Shown here in pieces: positions 5,183-7,923 of a DNA stretch of 7,923 nt (positions are counted from its first letter, which is position 1; each line of letters begins with the position of its first letter). The notes below the pieces were generated by a model. That model was not told where the DNA came from, made no database searches, and saw only the letters and a program-made list of their open reading frames with translations. The stretch spans positions 1-7,923 of the forward strand of contig JBGSMB010000065.1 of NCBI GenBank assembly GCA_041740375.1, read 5' to 3'. The position numbers and the translations under genes are program-made. This DNA is from JBGSMB01 sp041740375 (GTDB lineage: Bacteria > Patescibacteriota > Saccharimonadia > Saccharimonadales > JAGQMS01).

Positions 5183-5341
5183 CTAGTTTCCGAGTACTCT
5201 CGACATTTCGGCAGGTCTTGGGCTAACGCGTGTATTGACGAACTCATTTCTAAGAGTCGCATACACTTCATCACGAGTAAACTCGTGGATAGGTTTATGT
5301 AGAATCGCTTCTTGAAGCAGTGGTCCTTCTTGTAAAGGCAT
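5183..5341 (-). CDS. Small unrecognised ORF between nusG and rplK (52 aa, perhaps truncated)
   Basis: I do not recognise this protein. It starts with an ATG immediately after the nusG TAG, with AAAGAG in the last nusG codons about 5 nt ahead, so it could be translated by coupling with nusG. It reads MPLQEGPLLQEAILHKPIHE, then FTRDEVYATLRNEFVNTR, then VSPRPAEMSRVLGN and a TAG. The middle part suggests an amphipathic helix. There is no signal peptide, membrane segment or cysteine. Codon use looks like its neighbours. The stop appears early, because coding-like sequence continues in the -1 frame to 5127. It fills a 355-nt space that otherwise contains only the rplK promoter and leader. It may be a small lineage-specific protein, a decaying gene, or chance; no function is proposed. 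Confidence 0.45.
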   Translation of the reverse strand: MPLQEGPLLQEAILHKPIHEFTRDEVYATLRNEFVNTRVSPRPAEMSRVLGN

Positions 5342-5887
5342 CTAAACTCTTTTAACTTGAAGGCCGTCGAGCTCGACAGGTGTTTCACGACCAAACATAT
5401 TTACGAGAACTTTGAGTTTACCTTTTTGTGCGTCAATTTCATTTATTGCACCATCAAAGCCCTTGAATGGCCCGTCGACGATATTTACTACTTCGCCTAC
5501 TGTGTAGTCAAACTTATGCTTTGGCTCTTCGCGACCCATTCGCTTCATGATCTTTTCAATTTCATCTTGGTCAATTGGTGTAGGTTCGGTTCCAGATCCA
5601 ACAAAGCCAGTGACATTCGGTGTGTTTCGAACGATGTACCAGGCATCTTCGGAAAGTTTCATCTGTACGATTACATAACCTTGGAAGATTCGTTTTTCAA
5701 CAATTTTTCGCTTACCATTTTTGATTTCGATCTGTTTTTCTTTCGGTACAAGTACTTGGAAAATCTTGTCTGCCATATCAAGCGAATCAGCTCGCTGGCG
5801 TACAGCTTCGGCTACTTTTTCTTCATAGCCACTGTAGGTATGTACTGCATACCACTGTTTTGATGAATCATATCTTTTGTTGCTCAT
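5342..5887 (-). CDS. nusG: Transcription termination/antitermination protein NusG
   Basis: NusG binds RNA polymerase across its clamp, suppresses pausing, and links polymerase to Rho or the ribosome. The protein has 181 residues, normal for the family without insertions. The N-terminal NGN domain (about 10-115) shows KQWYAVHTYSGYEEKVAEA (10-28), KRIFQGYVIVQMKL (65-78) and VRNTPNVTGFVG (86-97). The C-terminal KOW domain (about 125-181) shows VGEVVNIVDGPFKGFDGAIN (130-149) and VLVNMFGRETPVELD (160-174). The start ATG at 5887 lies 2 nt after the secE stop. The best ribosome site, AGAGG within the end of secE, is about 13 nt away, so translation is probably coupled to secE. A small ORF begins directly after its stop. 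Confidence 0.97.
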   Translation of the reverse strand: MSNKRYDSSKQWYAVHTYSGYEEKVAEAVRQRADSLDMADKIFQVLVPKEKQIEIKNGKRKIVEKRIFQGYVIVQMKLSEDAWYIVRNTPNVTGFVGSGTEPTPIDQDEIEKIMKRMGREEPKHKFDYTVGEVVNIVDGPFKGFDGAINEIDAQKGKLKVLVNMFGRETPVELDGLQVKRV

Positions 5888-5889
5888 AA

Positions 5890-6291
5890 CTATAAAATAA
5901 CCTCTCTAAATAATTTTTCGAATCCATAATCGATAAGTCTTACGAACAATGCGAGCACCACAGAAAAAATAATCACCGCGACTGTTAAGTTTGCTGCCAT
6001 TCGCATTGTTGGCCAAGTGACCTGTTTTAGCTCAGCCCAACTCTTTTTAAAATATGGCGGAATCCATGATCGGCTCTTAGTTAGATGTTTGGTAACTTTT
6101 GTTTCGGGTAACTTTATCGGGTTGTACTCTTTTTTTAGTACTTTACTGGCCCCTTTCACAGGCTTAGACGCTGCGCCAGCTACTTTACGTGTTCTTGGCT
6201 TCTTGTCTTTTTTTGCCTGCTCCTTATCTGCTCGCTCACGAACAGTCTCAACCTTTCGTCTCGTAACGACCTTTGGTTTTTTTGTAGCCAT
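5890..6291 (-). CDS. secE: Preprotein translocase subunit SecE with basic N-terminal extension
   Basis: SecE clamps SecY in the membrane and is essential for protein export. The conserved core is at the C-terminus: YFKKSWAELKQVTWPTMRMA (80-99) is the amphipathic cytoplasmic helix with the VTWP motif. It is followed by one membrane segment, about residues 102-120. Single-membrane-segment SecE proteins are usually 60-80 residues; this one has 133. The extra first 75 residues are very rich in Lys and Arg with several Ala/Pro breaks, so they are probably cytoplasmic and disordered. The ATG at 6291 is the only workable start. AAGGAG (6309-6304) lies 12 nt away, rather far. A strong promoter precedes it, and nusG follows after 2 nt. 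Confidence 0.94.
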   Translation of the reverse strand: MATKKPKVVTRRKVETVRERADKEQAKKDKKPRTRKVAGAASKPVKGASKVLKKEYNPIKLPETKVTKHLTKSRSWIPPYFKKSWAELKQVTWPTMRMAANLTVAVIIFSVVLALFVRLIDYGFEKLFREVIL

Positions 6292-6331
6292 TATTGTGCA
6301 GTGCTCCTTCTCTCGTCCGAAAAATAAAAAG

Positions 6332-6349
6332 CCTACTATAAAAAGTAGG
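6332..6349. repeat. Inverted repeat over the secE -10 box
   Basis: CCTACT (6332-6337) and AGTAGG (6344-6349) form a perfect 6-bp inverted repeat with a 6-nt spacer. It covers the secE -10 box. On the - strand it is followed by CTTTTTATTTTT, so it also looks like an intrinsic terminator. There is no - strand gene upstream to terminate inside the window, and the secE transcript would start after it. A DNA-level regulatory dyad is therefore somewhat more likely. Confidence 0.4.
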
Positions 6350-6362
6350 TGTTGCTTGTCAA
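6335..6362 (-). promoter_or_regulatory. Promoter of secE-nusG
   Basis: On the - strand a perfect TTGACA (6362-6357), a 16-nt spacer, and TATAGT (6340-6335). This is a near-consensus sigma-70-type promoter. The start of transcription would be near 6328, giving a leader of about 37 nt that contains the secE ribosome site. Both boxes overlap inverted repeats, which suggests control. Confidence 0.75.
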
Positions 6363-6390
6363 TATACTCCTCTTTTGAATATATGACAAG
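6355..6390. repeat. Inverted repeat CTTGTCA/TGACAAG in the divergent promoter region
   Basis: CTTGTCA (6355-6361) and TGACAAG (6384-6390) are perfect 7-bp inverted copies separated by 22 nt. The left arm contains the secE -35 box. The right arm places a -35-like ATGACA (6383-6388) facing the glycosyltransferase gene. A shared regulatory site or paired divergent promoters are possible; CATAAT at 6411-6416 is 22 nt away from the latter, so that promoter is not well formed. Confidence 0.4.
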
Positions 6391-6395
6391 CCTAG

Positions 6396-6414
6396 TATGC
6401 TGGTACCAAGCATA
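6396..6414. repeat. Imperfect 19-bp palindrome upstream of the glycosyltransferase
   Basis: TATGCTGGTACCAAGCATA has arms TATGCT and AGCATA around the palindromic centre GGTACC, with one extra A on the right. It ends 14 nt before the ATG of the glycosyltransferase. It could be an operator or a short leader hairpin. Confidence 0.4.
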
Positions 6415-6428
6415 ATCGAAAAGAAAAT

Positions 6429-7923
6429 ATGAACACAGCCTCTTTACTTATCCTATTACTTCCACAATTTCTGATCTTTGTAGTTTTGTTAGTGCCGTTT
6501 GTTTCATTGCGTAGAGTATTGGCTAGTTTGATTGCAATTGCGTGTGCGATCTCTACAGGTGTGTTTATTGGACTACTATTCAAACCATGGGTTGTACTAA
6601 TCGGTATCATTAGTTTTTACCAGTTACTCAATGTCCTGAGACTAGTTGAAAATCGGATGCACTGGAGGCATCAACGCCGTGTCGTAGCTCGAACTAGTAC
6701 AGTCTTGCTTGTAGCGACTTGTACGGTGTTGTTGTCGGTAAAATGGCTAGAAAACACATCAGCGCGACAGTCTGACATTTTTCTACTACTGGCTATGTTC
6801 TCACTACTTAGCTCTATCGTAGTTTTGGTCTCAACGATCATTAATATGCAAAGAACCAAACCGGTTTCTATACGCAATCATAAAAGCGATAAGGAACTGC
6901 CTACGCTCAGCGTATTAATACCTGCAAGAAACGAAGATAACGACTTAACCGATTGTCTTCATAACTTATTAAAAAGCGACTATCCAAAACTAGAAATTAT
7001 TGTTCTCGACGACTGCTCTTTTGACAGGTCTTCAGATATTATCAAAAGTTTTGCTCATAGAGGGGTTCGATTTATTAGTGGTGAGCCACCAAAAGAAAAA
7101 TGGCTCGCTAAAAATCAAGCTTATCAGACCCTGGCAGATGCAGCGAGTGGTGATTGGCTTTTCTTCTCGGGAGTCGATGTGAGAGTAAATCCTAAGACGC
7201 TTAGGAATATCGTAACTCATATAATGGACAAAAATGTTCGTATGGTAGGCGTCTTACCGAGAAGGCTGCACTCGACGACCAAATCATCGTTTTTAAGCCC
7301 TCTTCGTTACTGGTATGAACTAGCTTTTCCACGAGAACTACTTCAGTCTCCTCCAATCTTGAGTACTTTTTGGGGGGTAGATAAGAAGTATCTACGCGCA
7401 CTCGGTGGCTTTGGAGCTGTCACGCGTTCGATACTGCCGGAGTCTTATTTTGCGAAAGCTGCCTACAAACAAAACGAATATACCTTTGTTCGTTCTAGTA
7501 ATGATTTAGTAGTGACGACTGAAAAATCATTAGCAAATCAAATAGAAACTGCAGTTCGTACTAGATACCCGCAGACACATAAAAAAATCGAGTACGTTGC
7601 AGTAATCTCGATTCTGTTTGTAGTTATCGTGGCTACGTGTACATTTGGAATTATCCACGCTCTGTTAACTTCTAACCTATTGCTCGCTGGTATCTGTGGA
7701 CTTTCAATAGTGTTCTTTAATTTGGGACATGTGATTATTGTAGGTCTCACCTGTAAACCTGCGGTCACAGCGTCGATATTTAATTTTCCACTACTGCTTA
7801 TACAAGAAATCGTTCTCTTTAATACGTCGCTTTATAAGTATGAATTTTCAAAAGTAGAGTGGAAAGGCAGAAATATTTGCTATCCAGTAATGCATATCAC
7901 CCCTAAACTACCTACCGTAGATT
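6429..7923 (+). CDS. Membrane-anchored family-2 glycosyltransferase, partial (3' end outside window)
   Basis: At least 498 residues, open to the window edge. The first 155 residues hold about four to five membrane segments (roughly 4-26, 29-52, 54-72, 89-105, 117-139). A GT-A domain follows: SVLIPARNE (161-169) and IIVLDDCSFD (190-199) bind the nucleotide sugar, and KWLAKNQAY (224-232) is like the W-G/A-K-x motif of CruC/CrtQ-type enzymes. Hydrophobic segments near 388-410, 417-440 and 448-468 come next, then WKGR (478-481), also seen in that group. Two motifs look altered: the DxD position reads GVD (248-250), and the usual Glu-Asp base reads PES (337-339). It would transfer a sugar to a lipid or carotenoid-like acceptor at the membrane, by analogy only. 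The ATG at 6429 is preceded by an in-frame TAG at 6393 and only an A-rich ribosome site. Confidence 0.85.
   Translation, partial: MNTASLLILLLPQFLIFVVLLVPFVSLRRVLASLIAIACAISTGVFIGLLFKPWVVLIGIISFYQLLNVLRLVENRMHWRHQRRVVARTSTVLLVATCTVLLSVKWLENTSARQSDIFLLLAMFSLLSSIVVLVSTIINMQRTKPVSIRNHKSDKELPTLSVLIPARNEDNDLTDCLHNLLKSDYPKLEIIVLDDCSFDRSSDIIKSFAHRGVRFISGEPPKEKWLAKNQAYQTLADAASGDWLFFSGVDVRVNPKTLRNIVTHIMDKNVRMVGVLPRRLHSTTKSSFLSPLRYWYELAFPRELLQSPPILSTFWGVDKKYLRALGGFGAVTRSILPESYFAKAAYKQNEYTFVRSSNDLVVTTEKSLANQIETAVRTRYPQTHKKIEYVAVISILFVVIVATCTFGIIHALLTSNLLLAGICGLSIVFFNLGHVIIVGLTCKPAVTASIFNFPLLLIQEIVLFNTSLYKYEFSKVEWKGRNICYPVMHITPKLPTVD

Noticed and set aside
5183..5192. Programmed -1 frameshift site CGGAAAC before TAG
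   Set aside because: It departs from the X-XXY-YYZ rule at the first base and no strong downstream stem was recognised, so it is mentioned as a possibility but not called.
5170..5394. A 74-residue open frame on the - strand overlapping the end of nusG
   Set aside because: Its first third lies in the nusG coding region in another frame, it has no ribosome site, and its text is rich in Cys/Lys/Phe runs typical of out-of-frame reading. The 52-residue frame starting at the nusG stop is more credible.
6321..6349. Intrinsic terminator on the - strand (hairpin plus T-rich tail)
   Set aside because: No - strand gene lies upstream to be terminated in the window, and the hairpin overlaps a near-consensus promoter whose transcript begins after it. 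It was kept as a dyad only.
6968..7768. Open frames in other frames and on the - strand within the glycosyltransferase
   Set aside because: The uninterrupted 498-codon frame with GT2 motifs explains the region; the others have no recognisable motifs.

Overview
The window looks like a piece of a small-genome bacterium, probably of the Patescibacteria/CPR type and perhaps Saccharibacteria (TM7). This is an inference from the low GC, the tight gene packing, and lysine/alanine-rich extensions on otherwise standard translation and secretion proteins. It uses an ordinary reading of the code: no gene needs an in-frame UGA, and none of the recognised complete genes ends in UGA. No mobile element, CRISPR array, tRNA or rRNA was seen.

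Left part (113-3420): a compact thymidylate/one-carbon module. On the + strand lie a ThyA-type thymidylate synthase and, 9 nt downstream, a HIT-family nucleotide hydrolase/transferase. Converging on them from the - strand are dihydrofolate reductase, a cytidylyltransferase-like enzyme and a dCMP-deaminase-family protein. These are packed with an 11-nt overlap and a 3-nt gap. The HIT and deaminase genes overlap tail to tail by 17 nt. Deaminase (dCMP to dUMP), ThyA (dUMP to dTMP, giving dihydrofolate) and DHFR (regenerating tetrahydrofolate) form a complete local dTMP pathway.

Middle part (3476-6291, all - strand): secE-nusG-(small ORF)-rplK-rplA, the conserved SecE/NusG/L11/L1 block, running on into folA across a 55-nt gap. 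SecE and L1 both carry long charged N-terminal extensions. Between nusG and rplK is a small open frame that looks coding but is broken near its end. It is followed by a strong promoter (TAGACA, 17 nt, TATAAT) flanked by operator-like dyads, then a structured leader of about 100 nt in front of rplK. The leader is a candidate site for autoregulation by L1.

Right part (6292-7923): a 137-nt divergent intergenic region holds a consensus-like secE promoter and several inverted repeats. A membrane-anchored family-2 glycosyltransferase then begins on the + strand and runs off the window edge; its usual metal-binding and catalytic-base motifs look altered.

The main targets for a second look are the broken small gene between nusG and rplK, the rplK promoter/leader architecture, the degenerate nucleotidyltransferase-like domain fused to the deaminase, and the divergent active sites of ThyA and the glycosyltransferase.
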